The notes under the pieces are model-generated. The model saw only the letters and a list, made by a program, of their open reading frames with translations. It was not told where the DNA came from and did no database searches. DNA of 64,000 bases from Bisporella sp. PMI_857 (taxonomy: Eukaryota > Ascomycota > Leotiomycetes > Helotiales > Helotiaceae). The stretch covers positions 355,439 to 419,438 of the forward strand of contig JAJSPD010000042.1 of assembly GCA_021307315.1 (NCBI GenBank), given 5' to 3'. A program made the translations under genes and the position numbers. Of this stretch, positions 1-11,311 are shown piece after piece. Positions within the stretch are counted from its first letter, which is position 1. Each line of letters starts with the position of its first letter.

Positions 1-174
1 GCGGCACAGAGTTCAGGGCATGGGGAGTATTATGACAATAATCAATATTATCAAACGAATGTCGACCATACATCATCCGCTGTTACGGAAACAGAACATG
101 ATATTGACCTCGACTCTCCATCAAGTCGCCCACCGATACACAGACCAAGGCGAGACAGTCGACGTCACCGTTGA
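1..174 (+). CDS. C-terminal fragment of a protein cut by the window edge (possible DUF6590 family)
   Basis: Frame 1 is open from base 1 to a TGA at 172-174 and encodes 57 residues. The peptide is rich in Tyr, Asn, Gln, Ser and acidic residues (GEYYDNNQYYQTN near its start) and ends in a basic tail (RPRRDSRRHR). The polar linker followed by a basic C-terminus resembles the ends of the DUF6590 proteins downstream (GKKKKRN... in the 7725-9942 gene, RRSGKKNDYRRH in the pseudogene). That supports membership in the same tandem family, but no domain is visible here. The start and most of the gene lie outside the window. Confidence 0.5.
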   Translation, partial: AAQSSGHGEYYDNNQYYQTNVDHTSSAVTETEHDIDLDSPSSRPPIHRPRRDSRRHR

Positions 175-1040
175 ATGCACACTCCTGAGTCGAGCTTCCT
201 CTGCTATTTTTATTTCCTCCTCATATATTATACGTTCCCTGTTTAAGGCTGGAATGAATTCCAGCACCATCTCAGAATTACCAGATTCTGAAAAATTGAC
301 GTTAACTGATCACTTAGCACCATATCGCAGAATATCCAAGCTTATATACTCATACCGTGTATTGTTTAAGTCAAATACGTCTAGTGCGTTTCTTTGTTGT
401 GCCGATTTCTGAGTTGCGTTCCTACGCTTCCAGCTTGAGCATGTTTATCTATCCCTGAATGATTTGCATGGGTTTTTTCCCCTTGAGGATTCATCATCGA
501 TATATCGAATTTCGAACTACTTTTGACTTTGCATTTTGGGTCTGCTTGGCATGTTATACACTTGTCAAGGCCATGACACCCGAAGATGGGCTTATTCCTG
601 ATGAAGGAGAGATCAAGGGTTCTGGATTTATTAAGACGAAGGTTGAAATCACCAAGTTGTCAAAAAGCACAAATATGTGGTTAGCAGCCCACTGTACTAG
701 CGTTTTCGGTAGCTTCATGAAAAGCTTTTCTAAATATGACATATAATTTCGTGTCCTGTAATCAATTCCGTGAGCCTGAAAACTACTGTTTTCCTTTAGA
801 GAATAAAATTCGGAACCAAATATACATTTCACACTTGTAACTTGCTTTTTGGGGTGCGGAGGCGACTAACACCTGATTATTGCAGAACCTTAAAGTGGCA
901 AGTTGTTTACAGGTGATCCCTCCACCCGCCTACCTAAATAATGAGCGATTGGTGAGTGGACTGAATTCCGAGCAGCAAATGAGAGGACGGATCCCCTCAT
1001 TAGCATCCGAAGACCACACAGTAAACATCTCAAATTAGTC
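175..1040. other. Intergenic, no gene recognised
   Basis: AT-rich DNA between the edge fragment and the DUF6590 pseudogene. Short overlapping ORFs of 92-95 codons on both strands (459-832) show no domain and no codon pattern like the neighbours. I see no RNA gene or repeat here. Confidence 0.6.
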
Positions 1041-1935
1041 ATGGTTAAAGATAAGGAGAAGAAGTACTTTAGAGTATCGACTCATAGGGATTCCGCGAAA
1101 CGTGCTAACAAGGTAGAGAATTCATGGAGTGAATGGATCTGGGATAACGAGAAAGGGTTTCCTTACCAATTCCGCTATACTGGATCTGGTGCAGGTAGGT
1201 TAATCACATGTGCCACGTGATCTCTCATGTGATCTATGTACGGAATAGGTTTGGTCTCAACCTACAATGTGTGTATAAAACTCGTTTTCTTCTCTCTTAG
1301 ATGAATCAAGGTTTTTCACTTCAATACAGGTTGACACAGGAGATGTTCCACAGAGCGCCGCAGAATACATTATGCCTAAAAGTTATACCGCAACACCTGC
1401 TTATACTATTACCGAAAACCTCAGCCAGCCTGGAATTAGTTCATTTGAAGAGACCGTCCTAGAACCATAAGTTGGAACTCTGATACAGACTAGAGATTCT
1501 GAAACTAAGCAGAATAGCTCGATCGGAGTAAGTATACATTATAGCTTAAAGGAACATCCTGCTTATAGCCATAGTTTATAAGAAGCATCAAAGCTATGAA
1601 TTTCGTTGGGGAAGGGTAAGTTCTGTCGAATTGTACTCGTTATTTTAGGTCTCCTAAGTGAGCGGCCACATTAAGTAGGTATTCTGACATAGTATATTAG
1701 ATTTTCAAAATTCTTTGGACTGGGCCCAGTGAAAGCAATAACCAAAGCCATGATTATGAGGACGATGTGTCTATGCGGGAGAATAAGTTTGGTGAAAAAA
1801 CATTTTGCAAAGGCGCGGAGGTTTGTGATAGTTCGTGAGCGGCAGGCCCAAGTTTTACTTTTTTAGGTGTTATTATATAGAACTAAACATACTCCATTGA
1901 ATTCTCCTACTCTCGATAAGTGTTGGAACGCATGT

Positions 1936-1996
1936 AACTAGTCACGTGAAGAGTTGTGGGTCCTCTCGGGACCTACAAACTCTTCGCGACACGTAG
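1936..1996. repeat. Imperfect inverted repeat (hairpin) inside the pseudogene
   Basis: Arms around cgtgaagagttgtgggtcc (left) and ggacctacaaactcttcgcg (right) pair at roughly 17 of 20 positions across a 4-nt TCTC loop. It lies between two remnants of the DUF6590 domain, where intact paralogs have coding sequence, so it may be a second small insertion. I see no clear target duplication. Confidence 0.4.
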
Positions 1997-2279
1997 CTTA
2001 GAACACAACAACAATCGACACACATTTTACACCTGATGCCAACGAGCATACTAAGTGAAACCACTAGTCTGCCCGGCGACCCGTGAGATGCAGTCAATCG
2101 ACAATAAGCCAATTAACACATATTCCGGCCAGATTTTTTTTATTAAAAAAAGGTTCATGTGAACCATCATACTTCCATATATACAACCGATAAACCAGGT
2201 TATGTGGCTGGAAAAAAAGAGAAATGGGGAACAAGACAGCCCATTCAAGTCACGCCTATTAATGCATGTCGCAAGCTGG

Positions 2280-2289
2280 GCAAATATTC
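2280..2289. repeat. Left target-site duplication of the foldback element
   Basis: The 10-bp word gcaaatattc directly abuts the left end of the element and is repeated at 2444-2453. Taking away the element and one copy joins codons for KLGKYS and RLNYAKIY in a single frame, which matches the DUF6590 domain at this point. That confirms this is a real insertion duplication. Confidence 0.85.
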
Positions 2290-2443
2290 GGGTTCCAGTT
2301 GGCCCAGGGTAGAGAAAAGCTTGGCCAATTTCTACCCTGGCCAGGCCTTAGAAGCACTGTTTTCTACCCTGGATCAACTTTTACTAGCGTATAACCCTCT
2401 ACCCTGGCCAAGCTTTTCTCTACCCTGGGCCAACTGTGACCCC
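2290..2443. mobile_element. 154-bp MITE-like foldback element (MULE-type size of target duplication)
   Basis: The arms at 2298-2327 and 2405-2434 are perfect 30-bp reverse complements (gttggcccagggtagagaaa and following). The outermost 8-9 bp on each side are similar but imperfect (gggttcca against ggggtcaca). The 77-bp interior repeats the phrase tctaccctgg. The element is flanked on both sides by gcaaatattc. It has no coding capacity, so it would be a non-autonomous DNA element. A 9-11 bp duplication is typical of Mutator-like elements, but the assignment is inference because no transposase is in the window. Confidence 0.82.
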
Positions 2444-2453
2444 GCAAATATTC
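2444..2453. repeat. Right target-site duplication of the foldback element
   Basis: Second copy of gcaaatattc, directly after the right end of the element, identical to 2280-2289. Confidence 0.85.
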
Positions 2454-3118
2454 ACGCTTGAACTATGCCAAAATATACACTGTAGAGCACAGTGTCAAGG
2501 TCTGACTTATTGGCAAATAAGAAAGCTCAGTAAGTCAGCTTGCCGCTGATTACAACGACGTGCATTTGCTAATACAAGTTCCAAGGTCTAGAAATACTAG
2601 AGCAGCGTCAGACTCCAACGCAATTTCCTTCTTAGCAGGCGGTGTTGTATATAAGCCTTAATCATACTAGCATTTCCCCGCGACGAACTACTTTCCAGCT
2701 TTACAATCTCTTGGAGGCAACCAGGTTTTATATAGAATAATTATTTTTTGGAGCTTTTATATATGTATCTTAGCCTACAAATAACCCGTACTTTCCAGCT
2801 TCGTTTCAATTCGGAGCTGCTGATTCGCCTATACAGACGTCAGACTTCAGAGCAACCCAATACAGGCATATATCTATACATGCCCCGTGTTACTGCTTCC
2901 GGGGGTAGCTACTAATCTGCTGGTGTGCCTCTACGTATTATATCAATTATTTTCCCGCCAGCGGCCAAAATCAGATTCGGCCTTCAGATAGCATAAATCA
3001 AAGATAGATTACCGAGGAACTAGAACCAGAGATGGAAGAGGAAGAGCAATGCGTCAATCAGACACCGCAACACCAAGACAGAAGGTCGGGCAAGAAAAAT
3101 GATTACCGAAGACATTGA

Positions 3119-5042
3119 TGTTAGTATGACACGGTAAACGGCGATGAGCATGGAACACTGTAACGGGATGTCTTGTCTGGCCTTCAAATATGTTGGCCAG
3201 CTTTGATGCAGGATTCTCACTACATCAAATGGTGAACGATACTAATCGCAATTTTAGTCGTCCAGCGAGCGAAAGTTTTTTTTAATTTTCTCTTTCTTTT
3301 TTTTTGCAAACAGTTTTGTTTTATACTCTCATATTGATTTAAGTTCTGTCTTCTGAGTCCAAGTTGGCTGAGCGCGTGCAGTTGTACTATTTAACGATGA
3401 TTTAAATGCCTTGCCATAAGAAACAATGGGTATCACTATTATATACGATTACGCTCATTTTCTCCATCAAGCTTAATGATGTCATCCATATCATGTATTG
3501 CAATGATTAAACACGGGACTTCACTGGAGTGATTCACATTGGTCATGCCAACCCTATCCTATGGAATAATAGCCCTCATATTAAAGAGGACATCAAAGAA
3601 GCAAATTTCTTTATGAAGGTATCATTTTTCAAAGGATTTAGTGGATGAGAACTCACTCAGCCACTCCACGAAATTGAGATAGCCACCCACCACCAAGGAA
3701 TGCAGACTTCATGCACCCATCCTCTTTCACGTTGTGTCTATTACAAAATGGGCATGACATCAAACAACCATGGAAAAGCCTTATTCGGGACCATGCATAC
3801 TCTAGGCTGTTCACCGCCCAACCCAATACTGTTTTCAGCCACATGCATCTAGACTTGAAGCCTTGCATGAAAACCTGCATGTGCAATGCACTCCCCACAT
3901 CCCGTCCGCTGCTCTTGGCTCTATGCGAGGTGATAGATCTCTCTCTCTCAACGCCCGGGAAAGACTTTTGGTAAGCGAAGGCGGGAACTAAGGCGCGAAA
4001 ATGGTAGCTCAGATTTTGATTTGTGAGGGAGCGACAGGACGCATTTCGATTCGATCAGATCCGACCCGCCGCCCTGGATCCGAGAACTGGGGTAGCGCAG
4101 ACTCAAACCTGGCACCGACGACCAGCGCCCAAATCTCAAATATCGAACATGCAATAGTACGCTGGGAATGATATAGGGATGTGCGCGGCTGACTCACAAA
4201 AGTCTTGCTGTTGTAAGACTGCTCGGGGACGGGCGAACCCAGGCAGCATTTATTGGGGTCCGAAATTACTGATCAAGGCTGCCTACTTCTATTCGCCTTA
4301 CCTTAAGGCTGAAAGGCCAGTGCTCACTATCAGTATCATATTTGTTACCCGATATCATGAACTGCAAAACTACACCCATCGTAATACATGTGTATTAAAG
4401 ATCTATGTCTACTTCGCTAACTTCCAATATATAGTTCTTCATATGTGAAGCTGTCAAGAAATCTCATTGGAGCACGTGGCTAAAAAGAATAACATACTCT
4501 CTGAAAGAGAAATATTCAAGCCCCAAAGAGAACTCTATAAGATGCGCTGTACCCCCTAAATTGGTGGAAAACTTGTACTGTAATTAATTGTGCTCTTATC
4601 GACTAATGGACATAAAAGCTTTCAACAGGACCCATAAGTTACGGTTGATAGTTTGGTTGCATTCCTTCCTACTCCAACATCCTGCTTCTTAGTTGACTCA
4701 AATTTCCCTTCAATGCTTATCATTGTTATCGCCCGTGATCAGAGACCTAAAACCCATATAACTTAATTGGATGGTGCTAGACTCAGGAACGAAGATTTTG
4801 ATACAAATGAAAATACATAGGTACCGCAACGTTAATGCTATATCACACATGCATCAGATCATATCGCCATTACCGTACACGAGTTAAGCATCTTGAAAAC
4901 AAATTACTCAAAGAATCTATATTGATTATATATCTGTTCTAGACAAGCGCCTTGGCAAAGCAAAATGCGAAGACATATTTTCGCCTTCTCTCCAGATTTT
5001 GATGGCGTGTTGACCCGGTCGTAAGCCTACTACAGTGGCATA
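3119..5042. other. Intergenic, no gene recognised
   Basis: About 1.9 kb between the pseudogene and the convergent minus-strand gene. It contains short ORFs on both strands (for example 3653-3974 and 3948-4197) without recognisable domains. A weak A-box/B-box-like pair near 4011-4060 does not fold as a tRNA. Confidence 0.55.
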
Positions 5043-6488
5043 TCAGCTAACTCGGCCTGGGATGAACTCCAGACCATTCAATCTTTCAGTAATCTCATCT
5101 GAATCAATGCTCAGCTCACCAAAGTTTGTGAGACTACGAGACGTTCCAGTTCTTTTGCCTGTAGACAGGATACTTTGCTGCATATCTCCTGCAATAGTAT
5201 CCATTCTGCTTGCAATGTAACTTTTATTTGTAAAATTTCCAGCCCCATCTTTGTCCCAATGTCGTACGACTTGCCTTGACCACCATTCTTCGTTCATATT
5301 TGCCGATTTTGCAAATGCATAGTCAACGTAGTCCCGTAGCCTAGCTGTTTGAAATACAGATTCCTGCACCCAGTGTAGTATCCATTTGTTGACATAATCT
5401 TGTTTGTCTTCGTAGTTTGCTTCAAGTTCCGCGGGATCAATGTCTTGAAGTGCCACGTGTAGAGACGATGCATCACGCGCATCACACACTATGTCCATTA
5501 AGTCATCTACCAAAGCGTCTCGGGGTTCGTATATGTGGTCAAGATTGGTAAAAAGGTTCTCTTTGAGGCACTGATCACGAAGATCAAAGAGATCGTCCTC
5601 AACCGTGTGTAACATCTCGAGGGTGCTCGAGTAAGAAGAGGCATAATTAGCAAAAAATTTGGCGGTATAAGCTGAAACGGGAACATTATATTTCTGGCGA
5701 TATGCACACTCCTTAGAAAGGCGAAGAAAATCGTCTTCCAGCTCGTCTAGGTCTCTCTTCAATTGCTCTGCTTTAGAGACCATCTCCATGTACGACTGCA
5801 TTAATCCGCTGCCAGGAACAGAGCCTTCAAGGTCTGGCTCTGTAGGATTATAGGATTTGAACTGTGGTGATATTGGCTCGGCTAACTTCGGATCGAGTAT
5901 ATCATCTAGTGTAAAGCCTGGAATGTGGCCCGCAGAAGTATCATCCATTTGATAGAAGTCGTCTTCTACATCCTCAAGGTCCTGCTCTTCATCCTCAAGA
6001 AGCCTCTCTAACCTTTCATAGTCGTCCTCCTTTGGGCCTAATTCATCTTGTGCCAGACGCAGGAGCTCATAATATGGAACAATGGATTGCGGGGTGTCTT
6101 CCTTCTTGATAGCAACAACTTCATTTATCACCCGTGTGAGTTTGTCTGCCGCATCGCGGACGTTTTCTCGGAGTTGACGTATCCCCTCCCTGCGATCCCT
6201 CAATGTTCGTCGAGTTCTAAACACCCTCTCTCTTAATATTTCAACACGCCGTCGAGCTTTCAGCTGCTGACTTCTTTTGTCCTCATTTGTTTCCGTATCT
6301 GCTTCTTGGGCACCGTTTCTTGAATAATAGGCAGAATCTTGATACGGAATATTTCCTTTCTGCTCCTGAGCTTCGGCGGAGGATTCAAACTCACGCGTTC
6401 TTGAAGGAGCGGTTACTTGAGAGGAGATCGTGTTTGGCGACTGCACGACGACATTTTTCAGCAAGCCCAGCCGTCCCAGCAAACTCAT
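5043..6488 (-). CDS. Coiled-coil protein of unknown function
   Basis: A single uninterrupted ORF of 481 residues starts at ATG (6486-6488). I do not recognise the family. Residues about 70-125 are rich in Arg, Glu and Leu (RRRVEILRERVFRTRRTLRD) and read as a coiled coil. A second helical, acidic stretch follows (YERLERLLEDEEQDLEDVEDD), and a third lies around residues 235-265. The C-terminal half has a denser, more globular composition with several Trp (WILHWVQESVF, EEWWSRQVVRHWDKDGAG). There is no signal peptide or membrane segment. It lies between DUF6590 family members on the opposite strand. Its length and uninterrupted frame support a real gene. A role is not inferable. Confidence 0.85.
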   Translation of the reverse strand: MSLLGRLGLLKNVVVQSPNTISSQVTAPSRTREFESSAEAQEQKGNIPYQDSAYYSRNGAQEADTETNEDKRSQQLKARRRVEILRERVFRTRRTLRDRREGIRQLRENVRDAADKLTRVINEVVAIKKEDTPQSIVPYYELLRLAQDELGPKEDDYERLERLLEDEEQDLEDVEDDFYQMDDTSAGHIPGFTLDDILDPKLAEPISPQFKSYNPTEPDLEGSVPGSGLMQSYMEMVSKAEQLKRDLDELEDDFLRLSKECAYRQKYNVPVSAYTAKFFANYASSYSSTLEMLHTVEDDLFDLRDQCLKENLFTNLDHIYEPRDALVDDLMDIVCDARDASSLHVALQDIDPAELEANYEDKQDYVNKWILHWVQESVFQTARLRDYVDYAFAKSANMNEEWWSRQVVRHWDKDGAGNFTNKSYIASRMDTIAGDMQQSILSTGKRTGTSRSLTNFGELSIDSDEITERLNGLEFIPGRVS

Positions 6489-7724
6489 CTTTTAGAGGCG
6501 TATATCAGAAGATGGCTAATCCACTAGTTGCAATAGAGGTGATAGCCTAAAATAACACCTCCGCGTTATTCCAGGTTAGCTGGTTGTTGGTGTTCTTCGC
6601 TACATCCTGTTGCTGATCGGAAGAACCGACGCATAGGTCGCGTTCTGTGTCCAGCACGCGATGGCTGGCTGGTAAGGATCCCAATAGAACCAATAACCGC
6701 GATACCTGCGACGGAATGTATGGGTACTCGATCCTCTCCTGCCATAGACAGGAAGGCTCGATTTTCATTTAGTTGAAGGCGTTTAGCGTAAATATTTAAC
6801 TCGGAGAAATGGCAGACGTGTATTTCTGAATGTTCGGGCGAACAACATGGCCAGCATCGCATGGGGCCGCTTTGGTGGTGCTGACAGATGGTTGAGGCGA
6901 AAATGTTGCTCTTGTGAGACGGCCATGCTGGCGAGGTGATGGACAACGGCCTTGTTTGTCTCCCGAAACCATTGCAGAGCCTCAATTTGCTACTTTAAGG
7001 TAGACGAATAGTATTGAGTGTGGAAACTGGTTGGTGTGTCAGGTCAGATAAGATTTGGAATGCAACAACAGCCCCGCATTGACTGACATTGGCCCTGAAC
7101 CTTGCTAGATCCACCCCTCCCACATGATGGCGTGCAGCACACATATATTAACAACACCACCAGCAAGAGAGGGTCAATATATTGGAAGATGGCATAGGAT
7201 TATCCACAGGAAGAGGCTTCCATATCCAAGCATGATGTATTATATCTTTGGGTAAAACCTTGTTTGTTTGTTGCTTACTGGGGCAGATTTCTATCAAAAT
7301 TGATGTGTATATGCTCTCTGGTAGGATGGTAAAGCCCTAATGTGATCATGGCCGCTTATGCTTTTGGCGGATTTATTCCCAGTGTGTGCCACACCAACAT
7401 ACACCACCGCTTTCAGCCAAAAAAACCCCCCTATCAGATGACCTTATACATCCTCGCCCATCATGCATCCCCCAGCCGAGGACCCTCAAGCAAAACGTGC
7501 CACGACTGCAAGACGTGATTCCATACAAGACTACCCTCCCCGCAGTCCTTCACCCTGATTCTCGCGCATAGATACGTGTATTTTGTATTTGCCAATATAT
7601 GTGTCCAAATATGCGCGGGGTGCAGAGCCGCAGGAAGCCATTATTGGATAAAGGTTGAAGTCCTTGTAACGCGAGTCCAGTCTGGCACACTTTCTATTAA
7701 TGGTCTTCTTCCTTTCCTGCGCGC
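6489..7724. other. Intergenic, divergent promoters
   Basis: This 1.2-kb stretch separates the start of the minus-strand coiled-coil gene from the start of the 7725 DUF6590 gene, so it must carry both promoters. Small ORFs at 6547-6985 (minus) and 7386-7571 (plus) show no domains and are probably chance. Confidence 0.5.
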
Positions 7725-9942
7725 ATGTCTTCTGGGTGGATACAGGAGCCCGATGGGCGCTACTACTTTCTGTGGACAAATCGAGGTATGCATCAAATAT
7801 ACATGTCTACTGAGTGCACTCATTCATTTCTCCATTACAGAGGGAAGGACAGAAAAATGCTACCAGGAAGAGTATGAAGCAGATCAGGGAGAACCTGTCT
7901 CCGAACAAGCCACGCCGTATGCCACCTCATAATTCTATATCTGCCTCAAAATGCATGCTAAATCTCGAAGGGCTCACGCACTTCCACGGTCCCAATCTCA
8001 ATCTGGTTCCAGTAAATCAATCCACGGGAGGAGCAGACGATCTCAGGGCCAAAATAGAAATCGTCGGAAAAGTGAAACCACACATGTGAGACCAGAAATA
8101 ATAGTCGAAAATGAACCTGACCAGCACTCTGGGCTTACAAATAACGAGTCGCAAAGCTGGTATCACAAGGGAGGAGGCGATGGTCAGCATCCACACCAAG
8201 TGACTAGTCCTACTGGGAACGACCAAGAAACTCCGCAAAATGTGAATTACAATGCACGATCTCAGGAGAACGACACAGTTCCCCAGCCATTGAATCAAGA
8301 TTTAGGTGTCGAAGGCAGTCTGGCTACAGCGATAGATAAATTGAACATTGATGGAAACCCGCAATATACTGTCGCCCCTTTGAGATCTGATAGAACTGAC
8401 ACAGACCCGCAATGGAGCTCTCAACATCATAATCGTCCCATCCCATACGAATACTATACCAATCCTTTACAAACGCAACCTACTGATATCATACAACGAC
8501 AACAATGGCAGCCAATGTCAAGCTCTTCTCAGGTTCAAACTACCAATTTGTCTGGAAGCTCCTATAATTTCAATCAAAATGCAGCGGTTGGCATTGCGCC
8601 ACAATCTACTGGCCGGCGTCACATAGTGGGAACCGAGGGAGAAAAGGAACCGCTAGATGAGAATTATCGACAACGAAACACAGACTACAAGAGATTCTTC
8701 AGAGCTGGAAGGGTGTTTCTGACCCTGTGGACGGAAGCATTCGCCGGCAACCTGACTACACATGACGCAACTTTCTTAAGTCAAGTTTCTTGTGTCATTC
8801 ATGGCGAAAAAGTGTACTCAAAAATACGCCGATTTGTGGTTGTGAAGCAAATGGAGACAAGCTGTCTCTGTCTCCCAGTGACTACGTATGATGGAAGGGG
8901 ACACAAGAAGCGAGGCATTAAGCTAGAGCAACATGGACAGATATATAGTCACGACAAGCCAAGAAAGCCCACTGGGATCAAAAAGGACCCACTCAAAGTC
9001 GTTCTTGCACATGGGGCCACAGGGCTCAATAACTCTCTCATCAACTATGGGAAGGTGTATTGTGTTGAGGCAAATGTCAAAGTAAGGGATGTTGGGAAAT
9101 TAGACCATGAATCTGAGAAATTGCTTAAGAGATATTTCAAAGAGGTTGTAACTGATGAGGACTCAGATGGCGCCTATCTACCAGAGACAGACCGACAGCC
9201 AAGGGATGAGTATAATGAACTTCGTGGTGTCACAGGAGGGACATCGTCTGGCCCAGTGCCTACCTATACCGATTTTTCTGGTCAGCCAAGTAGCGCTGTG
9301 GCATACAGTCAGACGAACATCGCACAGAGCCAGTATACTACTTGGAATTCGGCTACTCCAGGCACATTTGCAACGAGTAGGGAAAACACAAATTATAATC
9401 CTCAAGGGTATACCATGACACCTCTTAATACAACTTTACCCTACTCGGCGCCAATTCCTAGTTCCAATGTCGGATATCGCCAAGAAGTTACTGATGCAAG
9501 TGTTCCAATTGCGTCAGATCAATCATCCAGAATGGAAGCGGGTGGCGATAGCCACTATACAGCATCTTTCCCGCTAGAAGAAGCGGGACCAGCAACCGAT
9601 AATCAAGCGTTTGTAGATCGGGAGCATCCACAATCTTCTACATCTCCTCCACCCCAAGCAGGTTATATATCTGAGCACGAGAAACGCCGGAAGAATAACG
9701 TGATTACAATGTGGTATTATGTTATGTGGAATAATGGACAAACATCATGGGAGACTGCAGACTCTGAGTATATAACTGCCGAAATGATTCAGATATACGA
9801 AGAAGGTGATGACGACCAAGATATTCTTCAGGATATTGACCCTGCTTCCACCTCATCTCAACACAGGAGTTCGAGTTCTACTAATCAGCGTGGGGGTAAG
9901 AAAAAAAAGAGGAACATTTGGGGAAGTCTTGGTCATCGCTGA
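7725..9942 (+). CDS. DUF6590-domain protein with WW-like N-terminus
   Basis: The model has three exons: 7725-7785, 7841-7916 and 7971-9942, giving 702 residues. Intron 1 (55 nt) has donor GTATGC and acceptor ACAG. Intron 2 (54 nt) removes an in-frame TAA at 7930-7932. Exon 1 encodes SGWIQEPDGRYYFLW, a half-WW-like motif. A long polar linker rich in Gln, Ser and Asn follows. The DUF6590 domain runs from about residue 270 to 440 (TDYKRFFRAGRVFLTLW, GEKVYSKIRRFVVVK, NYGKVYCVEANVKV). The rest is disordered and ends in a basic tail (GKKKKRNIWGSLGHR). The family is fungal and its function is unknown. The same exon phases (1, then 2) occur in the next paralog, which supports the model. Intron 2 is the least certain part. 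Confidence 0.85.
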
Positions 9943-11311
9943 AAATTGCATCACAATATCTATTGCTTTTTCCAAAACCACACTATAGGCTAACCAGAGC
10001 CATATCAGCAAACACAATACGTTTTCAGTTCAAAAATCGAGGGCAATATTGATATTCTCGGCTTCTTGAGCCTTTGAGATCATCTTTAGCCATTACGAAT
10101 GCGAATCAATAGGGAATAATTTCTTTGTCATGGAGCATTTTCATGCAACATATTACGTTTTGATGATTACAGGAATTGTCAGGGGGCTATCGCTGATATC
10201 ATCGGTCTCCTCACAAATTTAGCACTGCTCTATAAAGCAGACGCTCAGCTATATGTATGATGAAGATTATGTTGGTTACCGCCACTAGTTGTTGGAGGCA
10301 GAACACGCAATATCATATTTCTCTCTTGGGTTTGAATTTAGCTAACTACTCTTGCGGGAATTGTACTTTCGTCAATGCATATTGTCGTACCCAAATTACA
10401 CGTTTCTTTGTCTCATATACTCCTGCTAATGTGGCCCTCATTAGGATAAGTAATATATTCTTCCGAAAAGCTTTCTATGAAGCATCGTTGTCGTGGCCAT
10501 CATAGATCTTGGCCTATACACATAGCTACAAGGACTTGGATATCTTCCAATTAACAACAGTATTATCTCTCTTTTTGAAACTTCTTCACTGCGAAAGACC
10601 ATATATAAACGCCTGTTGATATTGCAAGTACTTACAAAGTTATTTAAGTCTCTCGATTTCCGGCTACATCACTCTCCTTAAATACATTCTAGTGGATATA
10701 ACTTAGTTAATTCGATCAAAACCTCAACAAATCACAGCTATAATTAATATAGAAGGCGTCAAAGGATCCTTCGAGCCCACAATTCGAAGAGCATTGACAG
10801 CCTTGTCAAATACCCTTCCCAGCTTGTAAAAAGAAATTACATGGTCCAATCAATTAAATGCTCAAACGGAAGACGCCCTTGAAGAAGCCTGGCCGAGTAT
10901 CAGCGAATCCGTCATCTCTATTGTATGCTGTGGTGGCAGAGGTTGGCTGTGCCTGCAGGCATTGTCACACAGAAAGTGTGATCATGCAGCTAGCTTTCAT
11001 CCCCGCTCATAGATAAAGCCTTCATCAGCAACTGCAATTTTAGAACATGCTTTGGTATCTGAGCACTGCTCATTCACATTATCAACACTACGTATATTAT
11101 TTGAGTGAAAGGCAGGCTCCCGTAGGGAAATCTTGCCATTAGAGGAGACAGAATTGCTCCCGAATATCCCAGCCTCGGCTTGGCGATTATCAAGTATTCG
11201 AAGTACAAGAAGTTGTTTATGCGAAGGACGTTGGCAACCTCGCATTTTTACCGTTCTAGAATCTGCGAATAAGATAACTCTCATCTTTCGCGCCTTGGAA
11301 TTTAGTAAAAG
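9943..11311. other. Intergenic, no gene recognised
   Basis: This 1.4-kb AT-rich spacer between two DUF6590 genes presumably holds the terminator of the first and the promoter of the second. An 82-codon ORF (10257-10505) and one of 151 codons on the minus strand (10997-11452, overlapping the next gene's first exons) show no domain. Confidence 0.5.

Larger units (their letters stand above)
1041..3118 (+). pseudogene. Decayed DUF6590-family gene, interrupted by a foldback element
   Basis: Exon 1 (1041-1194) starts at an ATG and encodes a WW-like start (WSEWIWDNEKGFPYQFRY). A phase-1 intron 1195-1300 leads to an exon giving ADESRFF..., ended by TAA at 1468-1470. Remnants of the DUF6590 domain follow in order: SYEFRWGR (to 1615), a GT-AG intron 1616-1700, IFKILW (from 1701), KFGEKTF, then in another frame RRFVIVRE (near 1820), SIYTTDKP (near 2165), PIQV, and NYAKIYTVEHSVKV (about 2463-2504). 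In-frame TGA and TAA follow directly. A likely C-terminus RRSGKKNDYRRH ends in TGA at 3116-3118. A 154-bp element is inserted at 2290-2443. The order and motifs match the two intact paralogs downstream, so this is one broken gene, not several ORFs. Confidence 0.78.

Noticed and set aside
4005..4065. A-box-like tggtagctcag followed by ttcgattcga, suggesting a tRNA or SINE
   Set aside because: The stems do not pair, and a SINE cannot be judged without other copies.
6566..6985. 139-codon minus-strand ORF
   Set aside because: It overlaps other frames, shows no domain, and lies in the promoter side of the coiled-coil gene.
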